Assembly: GCF_030272615.1 (NCBI RefSeq)
Contig: NC_081409.1
Location: 611,813,755 to 611,877,754, forward strand
Direction of reading: 5' to 3'
Origin: Cryptomeria japonica
Lineage: Eukaryota; Streptophyta; Pinopsida; Cupressales; Cupressaceae
DNA: 64,000 nt
Positions within the stretch are counted from its first letter, which is position 1, and each line of letters opens with the position of its first letter. The notes beneath the pieces were generated by a model. The model was given only the letters and a program-made list of their open reading frames with translations, was not told where the DNA came from and did no database searches. Positions 10,849 through 22,634 of the stretch are shown one piece after another. Made by a program: the position numbers and the translations under genes.

Positions 10849-13800
10849 ATGGTTGAAACCCGTCTTCAAAAATCTAGGAGAAAAGCTAAAGAAGCTCAAG
10901 GGTCCGTAAACATGAGTTCTTATGAGTATGACAATGATGTCTTCTACAATCCTGAGCACACTACATTACCAGACATGAATGTTTATAGACACAATCCAAA
11001 TGTGGAAAGCGCAAACGCTATACACAACGCTACACACAATGATAATGTGGACAATTCTTCAATACTATCAGCAGACATACAAGAATCTATAATGGATCCT
11101 CAATTCAATAGATTGGTTGAAGAGATAATGAGGAGAGATCGTCAATATTTCTTAAACATGATGGCACAAAGTGGAGCTAAAATACCACATGATTTTGACT
11201 TATCTCAACTTATGGAAAGTAGACCTTCACAACAAACTCAACTTAATAGTGGAGGACCAAATAATATGATGCCGGAGTCACCATCAGTTTTGCTTCAGAA
11301 ACCAGCAATCCCACATATACAAGCTCAAATGCATGATACTTACACTCAAAGACCATCATGGAGGCCTTATGTTCAAACACATGCTCAAGATATGGGTCAA
11401 CCAAGACAAATGGATACTCAAGGACTTCCTCAAAATTTTGACACAAGGAGACCTCATGCCAAAATTGGGGGCAACACAATGGAAAATGAAAGGCCCATTG
11501 AATATGGTTTATATACACAAAACAGATATGGGGTCCCTCAACAAGAAATTATGCCAAGTGCTCCATACATGTCGCAACAATATAGACCTCCATATGGACA
11601 TGTCTACGATCAATATCATCCATATATGCAACAAGTTCCTCCTCAAATGGGTGTTTCAAACATAGGACATGCTATAAGAAATCCATCTCCTCCCAAAAAT
11701 AATTTGGAGCAACAAATTAGAGATCTACAAAAGAAAGTGGAAGACATGGGCACATCAAAACCCACATATACTATGAGAGATATATGCCCTTATCCCTTTG
11801 ATAAGAGCATTCCAATGCCTCCGTTTCCTCCGCACTTTGTAACACCAAAATTCGACAAATATAGAGGGAGAGGAGACCCCAAGGCACACATAAGACAATT
11901 CTTCACAGCTTGCATTGAGGTAGTAGCAGAAGAAACATACTTAATGAGGTTGTTCCCACAGAGCTTAGGAGATCAAGCGATGGAATGGTTTTCTCAATTA
12001 CCTCCTGGTATTAAGTCATGGGGCGACTTAGCAGAGGCATTCATCCAACATTTCTCTTACAACATTGAAACAGATGTCTCAGTTACTACCTTGTGCAATA
12101 CGAAACAAAAAGAAGGAGAATCTTTTGCGTCATTTTTACAAAGATGGAGAAACTTAGCTAGCAGATGCTCTTGTGAAATCCCGCAAAAACAAATGGTGGA
12201 GATGTTCACACAAAATGTTAACAAGGCTATTGGCTATGATCTCAGAAAAGCTTGTTTGTCTACATTTAAGGATGTCATTGAAAAGGGCCTAGCAACAGAA
12301 AAGGTCTTGATTGAACAAGGAGTTATCAAACTATTTAAAGAAAACAAAGAGGACTTTAAGGGAAAGGACAAACCAAAGTTTTGGAACAAGAACAAGAACA
12401 CAGTTAATGATGGTGTTGTTGATGCCAACACAGTGAGACCAAAGTTCATCTTTTCTGGATCAAGTTCTACCAACAATCAAGTGAACAATCAAACGGCTGC
12501 TAAACCACGAAGGAAGTATACTCCATTGGGAGAACCACTTGAATCAGTATTCAAAAAGCTTGTAGCAAACAAAGTGATCACGGTCCCAGATTTTCCTCCA
12601 TATGAACCAAAGGTAAAACCGAATTGGTGGAATGATGATGAATTTTGCGAATTTCATAAGAGCAAGGGTCATAAGACAAGTAATTGCCATAGATTGAAAA
12701 ACATTGTACAAGATCTCATTGACAGAGGAGATATTGAGATTGAGGGACATTCATCTAACCAAGAGCGTGAGGTGTTTAAGGAACCATTCCCAAAACATGA
12801 CAAGGGAAAAGGCAAAGTCACAGATGATCAAGCCAATTACACCAGAACATCTTACAATTATGATTCCACTATTAATCACATCTCAATGGACAATCATATT
12901 TCTACCATTACTATCAAAAATAAAAATCCTGAGAATCCTCCTCAGCGACCCAAAATTGTCCTAAAAGGTGTGGGATCTTCATCCACATCTACCTCTGAAT
13001 GTCATGTTACAACCCGTCGAGGTAAGATCACATTGCCAGGTACCTCTACTAAGAATACCAATCTTCCGTCAACTAAGCCTGAGTACGATCTTGTAGAGCA
13101 ATTAGGGAAAACACCCGCACTCATCTCTATTCTTGAGCTCTTACGTATATCTCCTGCACATAAAGCTATCCTTGATAAAACCTTGAGAGATACTGCTGTC
13201 TCTACTGATCTGAACGTGGACCAGTTTCAAGCCATGGTGGGATACCTATCCGTTCCACACTCCCTCACATTCACAGAAGCCGATGACGCTTCCATAAGTC
13301 AGCCTCATAATGCACCTCTACATATTGAAGCCTTCATACATAAACACCGAATAAAACGAGTCCTGATAGATGGAGGAGCAGGTCTTAATATTTGTACATT
13401 GAGCACCATCAGACAATTGGGATATTCTGACAAAGCTGTGAATTCTATGAACCAAATCACCATTAAGGCTTATGATGATGAAGAGCGTTCGTCCAAGGGC
13501 ACGGTCATCTTACCACTAAGAATAGGGCCAGTCACAAAGGACGTGATTTGTCAAGTCCTGGATCTAGACCTCACATATAACATATTGCTAGGACATCCGT
13601 GGATTCATGAAATGAGAGCAGTCCCATCAACGTACCATCAGTGCATAAAATTTCCTCATAATGGAGTCGAGGTAACGGTCAATGGTGATCCAAATCCATT
13701 CATATATTGCAATAACTTGAGATCACATACTGAGACTATCATTCCTAGCAATCGTGAGGCTACTCCTTCTTCAGCATATATTGATCCTGAGTCATTAAAG

Positions 13801-16800
13801 CCCTCGACATCCAAACAAGGTGAACTTAGAGCCAAGTTTCAAGACAAAGGCATGGGAGAATACACTCTGAATCAAACAATGTTCTTACGACAAGTCATGA
13901 ACTCCCCCAAGGAATATGGGAGGCCACATCCTAATAAGCAAATCTCCATCATGCTACTCAAATGGGATCCTACCGTCTTTCAAAAATGGGGCGAACTAGA
14001 GGAAGAAAATTTATATAAAATGCTATATAAGGACGCTGAAGATGATACACATGATCAAATTATAATACCCTGTGAAAACTATGGTAAAGGTTTCAAAATT
14101 CTGCAGAGATTCGGGTATGATGGAAAAAGCCCTCTTGGACTACGCAAAGAAGGTGTCATGGAGCCTCTACAACCTGAGCTAACTACAAGAAGGGAACGCT
14201 CTAAGGGGCTTGGTTTTCTAAATCCCAAGATTCAAAATAAGAGAACAAAACAGATATGGCGAGTCAAAGTGGCTGAAGTTCAGCAAGAGGATAATTATTC
14301 CACAGACTCCAATGAGTGGGAATGGGGTTCAAACAAATCCTCCAGCGACTATGAACTCAATGAGACATTTAGAGAGCCAGATGAACCTACAGAGGAGGAG
14401 GAATTTTACAAGAAATTCAGAGTTGGTCAAGAACCGACCCATAAGGATCTCGCACAAGCTTCGTTTCAAGGCCCTAGGTCAGGATCACATAGGATGAGGA
14501 CACCTGTCCCTGAGGGTGCTACTAGTGATGATAATTTGGACTCACTCACGATCGACACTGATGAGGAGAGTTCCATTGACGACCTCGATGACTACCTTGA
14601 CATACCTGAATATAACCACATCTTCACTATTAGCCTTGCGGACTCTAAAAACACTAAAGACCTTCCCCTCGTTCACCCCCAACTCATTGACTGGGATCAG
14701 GATGGACCACCACAGTTTGATACATTTCAAAATGACGAAGCTATTGTTGATTATCTTGGCATTCGCGAAGATCTTCCTCTTGGAGACCATAAAGCAGGAT
14801 ACGCCATAGAGCTAAATAACATGGCATACTTTGGTGAGGGTGTCGGGCCTTCTAGTCGCAAAAATGTGAAAATAAAAACAAAACAAGGGTCTTATGGCGA
14901 AAACCACACTGTGGCGCTCTCTGACTCTAAAAAAGTAAAAAGAAAGGACGTATCTAAGGGTGAAAACCTCTCTGAGGCGCCCGAAGATGGAAGGCTTGAC
15001 ATTCTCCCAGCATCATACGAGGAAAAATCATCCATGTTGGTAGAGGAGACTATAAAGACAAACATTGGTACAGCAGAGGTTCCACACAACATATTTTTGG
15101 CTCAATCATTGACAGAGGCCGAGAAAGCAAGGTTCATAAGCTTCTTTAAGGAACGACAAGTCAACTTCGCATGGTCTTATGCTGATATGCCTGGACTAGA
15201 CCCCGACTTAGTAATGCATCATTTAACAGTCAAACCGGGGGCAAAACCAGTAAAACAGAAATTGAGGAAAATGCATCCACAGGTGGCATTGCTAGTCAAG
15301 GCAGAGCTGGAGAAATTACTGGATGTCGGATTCATACGCCCAATTGATTATCCTGAATGGATTTCCAATTTAGTACCTGTCAGAAAACCAGATCGCAGCA
15401 TCCGAATATGTACAGACTTCAGGGATATCAACAAGGCTTGTCCGAAGGATGATTTCCCATTACCAAACATTGATTTAATTGTTGATCTCACAGCAGGCCA
15501 CGAGATGTTATCTTTAATGGATGGATTTTCTGGATATAATCAGATCAAGATTGCACCTGAAGATCAACATAAAACATCATTCACTTGTCCATGGGGAACC
15601 TTCTGCTGGAATGTCATGCCCTTTGGGCTGAAAAATGCAGGTGCCACGTATCAACGAGCTATGACTACTATCTTCCATGATCTCATGCATGTAACGGTGG
15701 AAGATTATGTTGACGACCTTTTGGTTAAATCAATAGACAGAAATACACACTGGGATATACTTTCAGTCGCTTTTGATAGGCTGGAAAAATACAAGGTAAG
15801 ATTAAATCCAAAGAAATGTGTCTTTGGAGTAACCTCCGGGAAGCTCCTAGGATTCATTGTGTCTAAAAGAGGAATAGAAGCGGATCCAACAAAAGTCAAG
15901 GCTATCTTGGACATGCCGCCACCCAAGAATATCAGTCAACTTTGGTCTTTACAAGGGAGACTCCAGTCCATACGAAGATTCATAGCACAACTTGCAGATA
16001 AGTGTAACCCTTTCCAGCACCTGCTACACAAAAACATTAAGTTCAAATGGGATGAGAACTGTCAACAGGCTTTTCAGGCACTTAAAGACTATCTTTTGAA
16101 CCCGCCAGTTTTGATGCCACCAATTCAAGATCAACCATTGCTACTTTACATATCAGCTACTCCAACAGCACTGGGGGCACTCCTAGCACAACAAATACCT
16201 GACGGCAAGGAAAAAGCAGTCTACTATATCAGTCGCACATTGGTGGGATATGAGCTAAACTACACACCAATTGAGCGTGCATGTCTCGCTGTGGTCTTCG
16301 CTTCACAAAAATTACGACATTATATGCTTACTCACAAGACCAAGTTGATTGCCAGAATTGATCCACTAAAATATCTTCTCAACAAAGCTACACTTACTGG
16401 GCGACTGGCCAAGTGGGTAATGATTTTGAGTGAATTCGACATTGAATACATGGACAGAAAAGCCATAAAAGGACAAGCCATTGCAGATCAATTGGCAGAT
16501 GCTCCCATGATAGATGATGTTCCTCTACAGTCAGAATTTCCAGATGAGTCCATTCTAACAATATCACCTGCAAAGCCATGGCAACTATACTTTGATGGCT
16601 CATACACACAGCATGGGGCAGGAGCGGGTATACTCTTTATGACTCCCCAAGGTGATTCTATACCAAAGTCATACCGCTTATCATTTCCTTGCACCAACAA
16701 TATAGCGGAATACGAGGCATTAACAACGGGGCTAAGGATTGCAGTTCAGTGGAAGATCCAAGAACTTCGTGTTTTTGGGGATTCTCAACTTGTCATCCGT

Positions 16801-18327
16801 CAAGCAACTGATGATTATCAAACAAAAGATGAAAAGCTAATGCCTTACAAACAACTGGTAGATAATCTGAAACAGCACTTTGCAACGATAGAGTTTGAGC
16901 AGATACCAAGAGAACAGAATCGTGCTGCTGATGCCATGGCTACAATTGCTTCGCTCATTGACCTACCGCAAAATGAGACCTGCTATGAGTTCCTGGTGGA
17001 CAACCTGCTGATTCCGTCATATGAGATCACTCCTACGGAAATGATATGTGTTGTTGGTCCTGAATCCCAGTTATATGGTTCCATATTCACATACCTTCGC
17101 GACAACATCTTACCTCCCGATTTATCGAACAACCAACGTCGCACTTTCATCCGCCAATCCTCCCGATACATTATCCTAGCTGATATCCTATACCGACGAG
17201 GTCTAGATGGCACCCTCCTTAGATGTTTAGAGAGTGACGAAGCTCAGATTGCGTTACGAGAAGTGCACGAAGGGATATGTGGTCCGCATACTAGTGGTCC
17301 TACCTTGGCCAAGAAACTCATCAGGACTGGATACTACTGGCCTACTATGGAAAAAGATGCATATCAGTTTGTTAAGAAGTGTAAGAAGTGTCAAATTCAT
17401 GGAGACCTTATACATGCACCAGCACAAGAACTACAGCCACTTGCATCTCCTTGGCCCTTTTGTCAGTGGGGACTCGATCTCATAGGCAAGATTCACCCTC
17501 CTTCTTCCAATGGACATAAATTCATTATCACAGCCACAGAGTATTTCACAAAGTGGATTGAAGCCGTGCCTCTCACACAAGTTACTGGGAAACAAATCGC
17601 TACTTTCATCCTGAACTACATCATTTGCCGATACGGGATCCCTACTTCCATTATCACCGATAACGGGCGTCCTTTCAAGAACCAGGATGTTCGTGAACTC
17701 TGTGAGCGCTTCCATATCTCTCATCGTTTCTCCACACCATATTACCCTCAAGGTAATGGCCAAGCTGAGGCGTCTAACAAAACAATTCTCAAAATCCTTA
17801 AAAAGACAGTCGACGACGCTGGCCGTAACTGGCATGTCCAACTCAATCCCGCACTTTGGGCCTATCGTACCAGTGTCCGCACACCTACAGGAGCTACACC
17901 CTACTCACTTGTCTACGGTGTTGAAGCCATCTTGCCTATTGAGGTCGATTTACCTTCTTTACGGGTCTCCTTGAGAAACATAATCAACGATGAAGACTAC
18001 AGGGTCTCTCACTTACAAGAACTAGAACTGCTGGAGGAACGACGACACACTGCTTTTAATCATCTCAAGGCTTACCAACAACGAATGAGTCACAGTTACA
18101 ATCACAAGGTCAAGCCTCGCATATTTGAGGTAGGTGACTTAGTCCTCAGAGAGAACCCCAAGAATCAGCAAGATAGAGAAAAGAAGGGCAAATTTGAACC
18201 CAACTGGCTGGGTCCTTACATCATCACAGCAGTATATGGATCTGGGGCATATCAGCTCTCAACTATAGAAGGTGAACCCTTGGAGGATCCTATCAACAGC
18301 ATGCACCTTCGCAGGTTCTACACATAA
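10849..18327 (+). CDS. gag-pol: Gag-pol polyprotein, Tat-type Ty3/gypsy, 2492 aa
   Basis: A single uninterrupted frame encodes the capsid and all enzymes of Element 1. In order: a Gln/Asn/Pro-rich N-terminus (1-300); gag core from about 335 (YRGRGDPKAHIRQFF, AMEWFSQLPPG) to 480; zinc-knuckle variant C600-x2-H603-x4-H608-x4-C613; aspartic protease with D841 in LIDGGAGLNI; a G-patch-like segment about 1075-1122 (GYDGKSPLGLRKEG, KGLGF); reverse transcriptase about 1485-1700 with YVDD at 1620-1623; first RNase H about 1764-1850; second RNase H about 1910-2035 with D1916, E1954, D1978 and D2028; integrase with H2140, H2147, C2178, C2181, then D2210, D2271, E2307 (D-35-E). It ends in SMHLRRFY with no chromodomain. 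The ATG at 10849 is the first in frame with gag. No frameshift separates gag from pol, so protein ratios would need another mechanism. All listed catalytic residues are present. Confidence 0.95.
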   Translation: MVETRLQKSRRKAKEAQGSVNMSSYEYDNDVFYNPEHTTLPDMNVYRHNPNVESANAIHNATHNDNVDNSSILSADIQESIMDPQFNRLVEEIMRRDRQYFLNMMAQSGAKIPHDFDLSQLMESRPSQQTQLNSGGPNNMMPESPSVLLQKPAIPHIQAQMHDTYTQRPSWRPYVQTHAQDMGQPRQMDTQGLPQNFDTRRPHAKIGGNTMENERPIEYGLYTQNRYGVPQQEIMPSAPYMSQQYRPPYGHVYDQYHPYMQQVPPQMGVSNIGHAIRNPSPPKNNLEQQIRDLQKKVEDMGTSKPTYTMRDICPYPFDKSIPMPPFPPHFVTPKFDKYRGRGDPKAHIRQFFTACIEVVAEETYLMRLFPQSLGDQAMEWFSQLPPGIKSWGDLAEAFIQHFSYNIETDVSVTTLCNTKQKEGESFASFLQRWRNLASRCSCEIPQKQMVEMFTQNVNKAIGYDLRKACLSTFKDVIEKGLATEKVLIEQGVIKLFKENKEDFKGKDKPKFWNKNKNTVNDGVVDANTVRPKFIFSGSSSTNNQVNNQTAAKPRRKYTPLGEPLESVFKKLVANKVITVPDFPPYEPKVKPNWWNDDEFCEFHKSKGHKTSNCHRLKNIVQDLIDRGDIEIEGHSSNQEREVFKEPFPKHDKGKGKVTDDQANYTRTSYNYDSTINHISMDNHISTITIKNKNPENPPQRPKIVLKGVGSSSTSTSECHVTTRRGKITLPGTSTKNTNLPSTKPEYDLVEQLGKTPALISILELLRISPAHKAILDKTLRDTAVSTDLNVDQFQAMVGYLSVPHSLTFTEADDASISQPHNAPLHIEAFIHKHRIKRVLIDGGAGLNICTLSTIRQLGYSDKAVNSMNQITIKAYDDEERSSKGTVILPLRIGPVTKDVICQVLDLDLTYNILLGHPWIHEMRAVPSTYHQCIKFPHNGVEVTVNGDPNPFIYCNNLRSHTETIIPSNREATPSSAYIDPESLKPSTSKQGELRAKFQDKGMGEYTLNQTMFLRQVMNSPKEYGRPHPNKQISIMLLKWDPTVFQKWGELEEENLYKMLYKDAEDDTHDQIIIPCENYGKGFKILQRFGYDGKSPLGLRKEGVMEPLQPELTTRRERSKGLGFLNPKIQNKRTKQIWRVKVAEVQQEDNYSTDSNEWEWGSNKSSSDYELNETFREPDEPTEEEEFYKKFRVGQEPTHKDLAQASFQGPRSGSHRMRTPVPEGATSDDNLDSLTIDTDEESSIDDLDDYLDIPEYNHIFTISLADSKNTKDLPLVHPQLIDWDQDGPPQFDTFQNDEAIVDYLGIREDLPLGDHKAGYAIELNNMAYFGEGVGPSSRKNVKIKTKQGSYGENHTVALSDSKKVKRKDVSKGENLSEAPEDGRLDILPASYEEKSSMLVEETIKTNIGTAEVPHNIFLAQSLTEAEKARFISFFKERQVNFAWSYADMPGLDPDLVMHHLTVKPGAKPVKQKLRKMHPQVALLVKAELEKLLDVGFIRPIDYPEWISNLVPVRKPDRSIRICTDFRDINKACPKDDFPLPNIDLIVDLTAGHEMLSLMDGFSGYNQIKIAPEDQHKTSFTCPWGTFCWNVMPFGLKNAGATYQRAMTTIFHDLMHVTVEDYVDDLLVKSIDRNTHWDILSVAFDRLEKYKVRLNPKKCVFGVTSGKLLGFIVSKRGIEADPTKVKAILDMPPPKNISQLWSLQGRLQSIRRFIAQLADKCNPFQHLLHKNIKFKWDENCQQAFQALKDYLLNPPVLMPPIQDQPLLLYISATPTALGALLAQQIPDGKEKAVYYISRTLVGYELNYTPIERACLAVVFASQKLRHYMLTHKTKLIARIDPLKYLLNKATLTGRLAKWVMILSEFDIEYMDRKAIKGQAIADQLADAPMIDDVPLQSEFPDESILTISPAKPWQLYFDGSYTQHGAGAGILFMTPQGDSIPKSYRLSFPCTNNIAEYEALTTGLRIAVQWKIQELRVFGDSQLVIRQATDDYQTKDEKLMPYKQLVDNLKQHFATIEFEQIPREQNRAADAMATIASLIDLPQNETCYEFLVDNLLIPSYEITPTEMICVVGPESQLYGSIFTYLRDNILPPDLSNNQRRTFIRQSSRYIILADILYRRGLDGTLLRCLESDEAQIALREVHEGICGPHTSGPTLAKKLIRTGYYWPTMEKDAYQFVKKCKKCQIHGDLIHAPAQELQPLASPWPFCQWGLDLIGKIHPPSSNGHKFIITATEYFTKWIEAVPLTQVTGKQIATFILNYIICRYGIPTSIITDNGRPFKNQDVRELCERFHISHRFSTPYYPQGNGQAEASNKTILKILKKTVDDAGRNWHVQLNPALWAYRTSVRTPTGATPYSLVYGVEAILPIEVDLPSLRVSLRNIINDEDYRVSHLQELELLEERRHTAFNHLKAYQQRMSHSYNHKVKPRIFEVGDLVLRENPKNQQDREKKGKFEPNWLGPYIITAVYGSGAYQLSTIEGEPLEDPINSMHLRRFYT

Positions 18328-20033
18328 GCTCTTTTTGAGTATCCTAATGCAAAAATACAAAAAAAAATCAAAAAAAATTCAAAAATACAAAAAAATTATA
18401 AAAACAAAAAAATCGTTACTTGGTGAAAACCTGGCAAACAGGCGCCTTGTGACAACAAAAAAATTGAAAAATCCAAAAAAGTAAAGAGAAATAATTTCGT
18501 CCAACGGTGAAAACCACTTCGGTGGCGCCCTGGGCAAGTACCATGGTGAAAACTGGGTCACCAGCGCCATGCGTAGGGACTTTGCTCCTCCCTCCTTCAG
18601 GATTCACTTTCATCCTTTCACTTTGCACACACTCACAACTTATTCGCTCACAATAAACTTTCCCATTCCCATCATGGCTTGTTATTGATCTACCCAAGAT
18701 TGGTTAGCCATCCATAACCCTCCCTTTTCCATCCATAATAAATCAGATCCTATCTGTGACTACGGCCAATTCCTATGTATAGTAATGGGTGTGGAACTGA
18801 GAACATCACATGTTTCGAGGAGTACAGTTTCTTTCAGCTTTCTTCAGTTTATCCGCGCACAATCCGCAATAAAGCAACATTTGCATCGCAGATCCGCAAT
18901 AAAGTTTCGTCTTCTCCACAATAAAGCATCAGTTTCATGGATTCAGTCAGTTTCAGATGAGATACAGCAGCAACAATGGGCTTCAACAAATCGAATCTTT
19001 TAACAGACTCGGACAACATTATGGTTCAGTGCTATCTATCCTTTTTTGTGAAAGTGAACATTGGGACCACAATCAAAATTCGACTTATACAAGTGACAAG
19101 AGACACTAAACTTGAGGACTACAGTGGATGTTGGTGTCGAGTCTTGGTTTTCTTTTGATTTTATCTTTTGGTGACATGTCTTTTAGCTTTTCCAGGATGT
19201 CTTTGACTAAAGATTCTATCTCCAGGATGTCTTTGACTAGAAAGGCGAGGATGGGGTATCGTCACTTATTTGCATTTGCTGTCTGTGGATTGTCTTTTAG
19301 TAATGCTATGACTTGTCCAAGGATATGAGGACACTGTGAGTCTAGTATGAACTGGGGCATTCCTTGTTTGTGACTGTCTTATCTCCATGCAAACAGGTAC
19401 AATGACTTTCTGGGCCGAACAAATGCCTCGATTGTCATAACGTATTCTGCCATAATAAAGCTCAATGATGATAACGCACAAGAAGCTCTTTCACGTTCAT
19501 ACCTTCTGTCTTCCATCCCCCTTTCTTGATTGACTTCCATTGTCCTTCTCGAGTCTGCGTAGCCCGCTATCACATGACTGAGTATAATGACACACCAAAA
19601 ACATTTGCATTTCACATAGTTGCACCTACATCACCACATATAAGCATTTCATACATACATATAGATATCATAATTGCATCACATCCTGCACACAACACTT
19701 GTTAGCATAAATAATCATTTGCATTATCATATTCATTTGCATTACATACATTCACATTTGCATCATGCATCACATATACAACATAAAAGAACAAAAATAT
19801 ATTGCATTGCATCATATAAGCATTCATATCATAAAACATGCATCACATGAGAACATTTCATCACATAAGGTACATGTGCATATAGCTGCCGCAAAAATGA
19901 ATCATCTCATATATAATCAAATGTGTCATAATACAATGATGTCAAAAGAATCATATGGCTACAAAAGAATCACCCGCAGGTGTCTACAATACAATAATGG
20001 TACATATACTGATACAATGGGAGCCCACTATAG
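18328..20033. other. Non-coding block between pol and the antisense gene
   Basis: Starts with an A-rich run (18345-18420), then the hairpin repeats described separately. It also holds a short direct repeat TCCAGGATGTCTTTGACTA (near 19192 and 19221) and a CAT/GCAT-rich simple stretch at 19620-19960. ORFs on either strand are short and motif-free. Confidence 0.6.
18421..18575 (+). repeat. Three GGTGAAAA hairpin motifs downstream of pol
   Basis: Three copies of GGTGAAAA followed by a small stem-loop and GCGCC begin near 18422, 18506 and 18545. The stems differ but each pairs: CCTG/CAGG with loop GCAAA, CCAC/GTGG with loop TTCG, and CTGG/CCAG with loop GTCA. Two related copies occur in Element 2 (28529-28611, minus strand), also shortly after its ORF. 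The paired changes point to a selected RNA structure; its job is unknown. Confidence 0.7.
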
Positions 20034-22024
20034 CTATGAGGAACTCCCTCCCTCGGAGCCGCCTCGCCTCGACGGAGTCTGAGCTGTAGATGGACCCGCC
20101 CCAGGATCCCCCTGTCTCTCTGGTGGTGGTGGAGGCCCCATAACCCCACCGCTGGATGCCTGTCTCCTACGACTCCCTCCCGTAGCCGTCGCTGTGCGTG
20201 ACGATCTATGGAAGCTCCTAGCCCGCTGATCTGCTGGCACGGCTGCATAGTATAGATCCCTCCAGTAGGCGATCTCCTCTCCGGCTCGCAAAACATATGC
20301 GTAGCCTGCCCCTGCATCCTCTGCTGCCCGCCTCCCTGCCCTCAGAGCTGTCTCGGCCTCTGTATATCTCTGGATGGCCTGATCTCTCTCCCGCTCTCTA
20401 TCTCAGACCCTGATCCTGAGGTGGTTCCTCTCTCGAACCAAATCCTCAATCTCATCTGCCTGGCCCTGGCAGATCTCCCGCAGCCTAAGCACCTCATCCT
20501 CCTTAGAGTCTCCGCTCTCCGTCCCTGCCTGTGGCTCCTCCTCTACAGGTGCCTGTCCCTGTGCCTCTGCCTGCACCTGTCCCTGTGCTTGTATAGGTAC
20601 CTGTGGCTGTACCTGTCTCTGTCCCTCTGGCTGCACCTGTCTCTGTCCCTCTCTGGGACCCTGTGCTGCTGGCACCTGTAGGGGCAGTCCACCCCGTCCT
20701 CTCACCACTGGAGCTGCTCTCTCCTGTCCTCCCTCCCTCCGAGGTGCTACCCGTCTCTCTCCCACCACTCCCCTCCGCCTCCGCTGGCCCCTACCTCCAT
20801 CCCCTCCTCCATCATCATCCTCTCCTCCACCCTCTCCATCCACTGGCTCTGCTGGATCTGTCAATCTAGGAAAGGGATGCTCTGTCCAGTACGCAGAGTA
20901 CTCTGCGTCCATCCCTGCATCATCTACCTCTGGCCACATGTCCCATGGCATCGGCGTCATCTCCGCTAGCTGCATAACTGCCTGATCATATGATAGCAGT
21001 GGGCCAAACTGCACCTGATCTCTGACAGTACGGGCATACATGCCCGAGCCTCGGGGCATCCTCTGAATCCTGCCATACTACCTGCATACCCTGTCCACCA
21101 GCTGTCTCTCTAATATATAGGGCGTCCGCCCAATCAGGTACCTGCTCCGGAAGGTGTAGGGCAGCTCCAATGCGTCGTCCTCCCACTCCTCGCACCCCAG
21201 GTACGGCCTCCAGATCACCATGTCAATGTCATCAATGACTCTCCTCCAGTGCTCCAATCTCCCAATCCGAGGCTGGGATGTAATCATGGCATACAGGTGC
21301 ACAAAACTCTGTCCCTGTCCTCTGCCTCTGAAGTGAATCGGCCGTGTGATGGGAAGGTGCTTATAGGCCCACACTTGCAAGAGAGTCACACCGCAGCCCA
21401 AACCCACTGATCCATGGTATACAAACTGATGCAGCTCATAATACAAATGTGCTAGGACACATGGCCCCCATGCATACCTAGTATGCTCTGCCATCAGCGT
21501 CTCCAAGGCCCCTCCCCAACCCACTGCCAATCCTCGTGTGGCCCTGTCTGGACACAAGTATCCACTGATGACTCCCCCAACAACTGCCGGCAGTGCTAAT
21601 CCTGTGGCAGTCATGGTGTCCCAGGCTACATGACCTGCTCGCATCTCCAACTCAGGATCCTGAAAAACCCGTCTCAAGGCCTCCCTGTCACCGTCACGGT
21701 CGTAGGGGATCAACTCTCCATCAATGGGAACATGTAGTATCCTGTATACATCCTCCAATGTCACTGTCATCTCACCCATCGGCAGGTGAAACGTGCATGT
21801 CTCTGAGTGCCATCTCTCGGCCAACACAGTCAGCAACCCCATGTTTGCCCGAAACTCGGGCACATAGAGCATATGTGTGAGACCCATCTCCTCAATGGAA
21901 ATCATGTCCTGGATAGATAACTCTGGTCGCAGTCTCTGAGTCGACGGGAATCTCTCCCGTGACTCCAACATCGGCAAATACTCCTGCAGTCAAGCAAATC
22001 AATCTTGTTAGTTATCGTGGCATT

Positions 22025-22260
22025 CACTGTTTATCACAAAATGCTACTCGCTACCTAAATGCATATGGCTATCTACCCTAGTGACACTCACTGTTCATCA
22101 CAAAGTGTTGCTATTTATCCTAGTAGTGCTCCCTATTCATCACAAAGTACTACGTGTGTGACATTCCCTGTTCATCACAAAGTGTCACTCACATTCGCAC
22201 TCCCTGTTCATCACAAAGTGCTGCCTATCCTGGTGCTCCCTGTTCATCACAAAGTGCCTT
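22025..22260. repeat. Tandem CTGTTCATCACAAAGTG repeats in the PMD intron
   Basis: Six units share CT(G/A)TT(C/T)ATCACAAA(G/A)TG, spaced roughly 28-60 nt. At least two are flanked by short inverted bases (GTGACA...TGTCAC and GCACT...AGTGC), giving small stem-loops. The block lies inside the intron of the antisense gene. Confidence 0.75.
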
Positions 22261-22383
22261 GATCTATCCTAATCTTCCTAGAGGACCTGCTTGAGTGTAT
22301 CCTCTCAGCAGCTTATCCAATCGACAGCGTATGTTCATCATAGAACTGCCGATTTGACCTAAAAGACTAAAACCATGCATTTA

Positions 22384-22634
22384 AACACACAAACGCACTT
22401 TTACAACACAGACGCGCTTTCTGAACACAAACGGGCCTATGACAGACACAAACGCGACCAGGGAACACAGACGTCCCTACATGACATAAACGCTATTAAA
22501 AATCACAGACGCTGCTACATTTCACAAACGCGTCCGCATTCAACACAAACGCGGTTCCAGGCACAGACGCGCCTGGATCCGACACAGACGCGCCTGTTGG
22601 ACACAGACGCGCCTGGCGTTGACACAGACGCGGT
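22384..22634 (-). repeat. Phased GCGTCTGTG array 3 (in the antisense PMD intron)
   Basis: Read on the plus strand as CACA(G/A)ACGC, about thirteen units, with starts at 22447, 22466, 22485, 22504, 22523, 22544, 22562, 22583, 22602 and 22623 (intervals 18-21 nt). The core is the reverse complement of arrays 1 and 2, so it has the same orientation relative to the antisense PMD gene as arrays 1 and 2 have to gag-pol. Confidence 0.9.

Noticed and set aside
20421-20869. Plus-strand Leu/Pro-rich ORFs opposite the PMD tail
   Set aside because: They are the mirror of the Gln/Pro/Arg-rich antisense coding sequence; no motif of their own.
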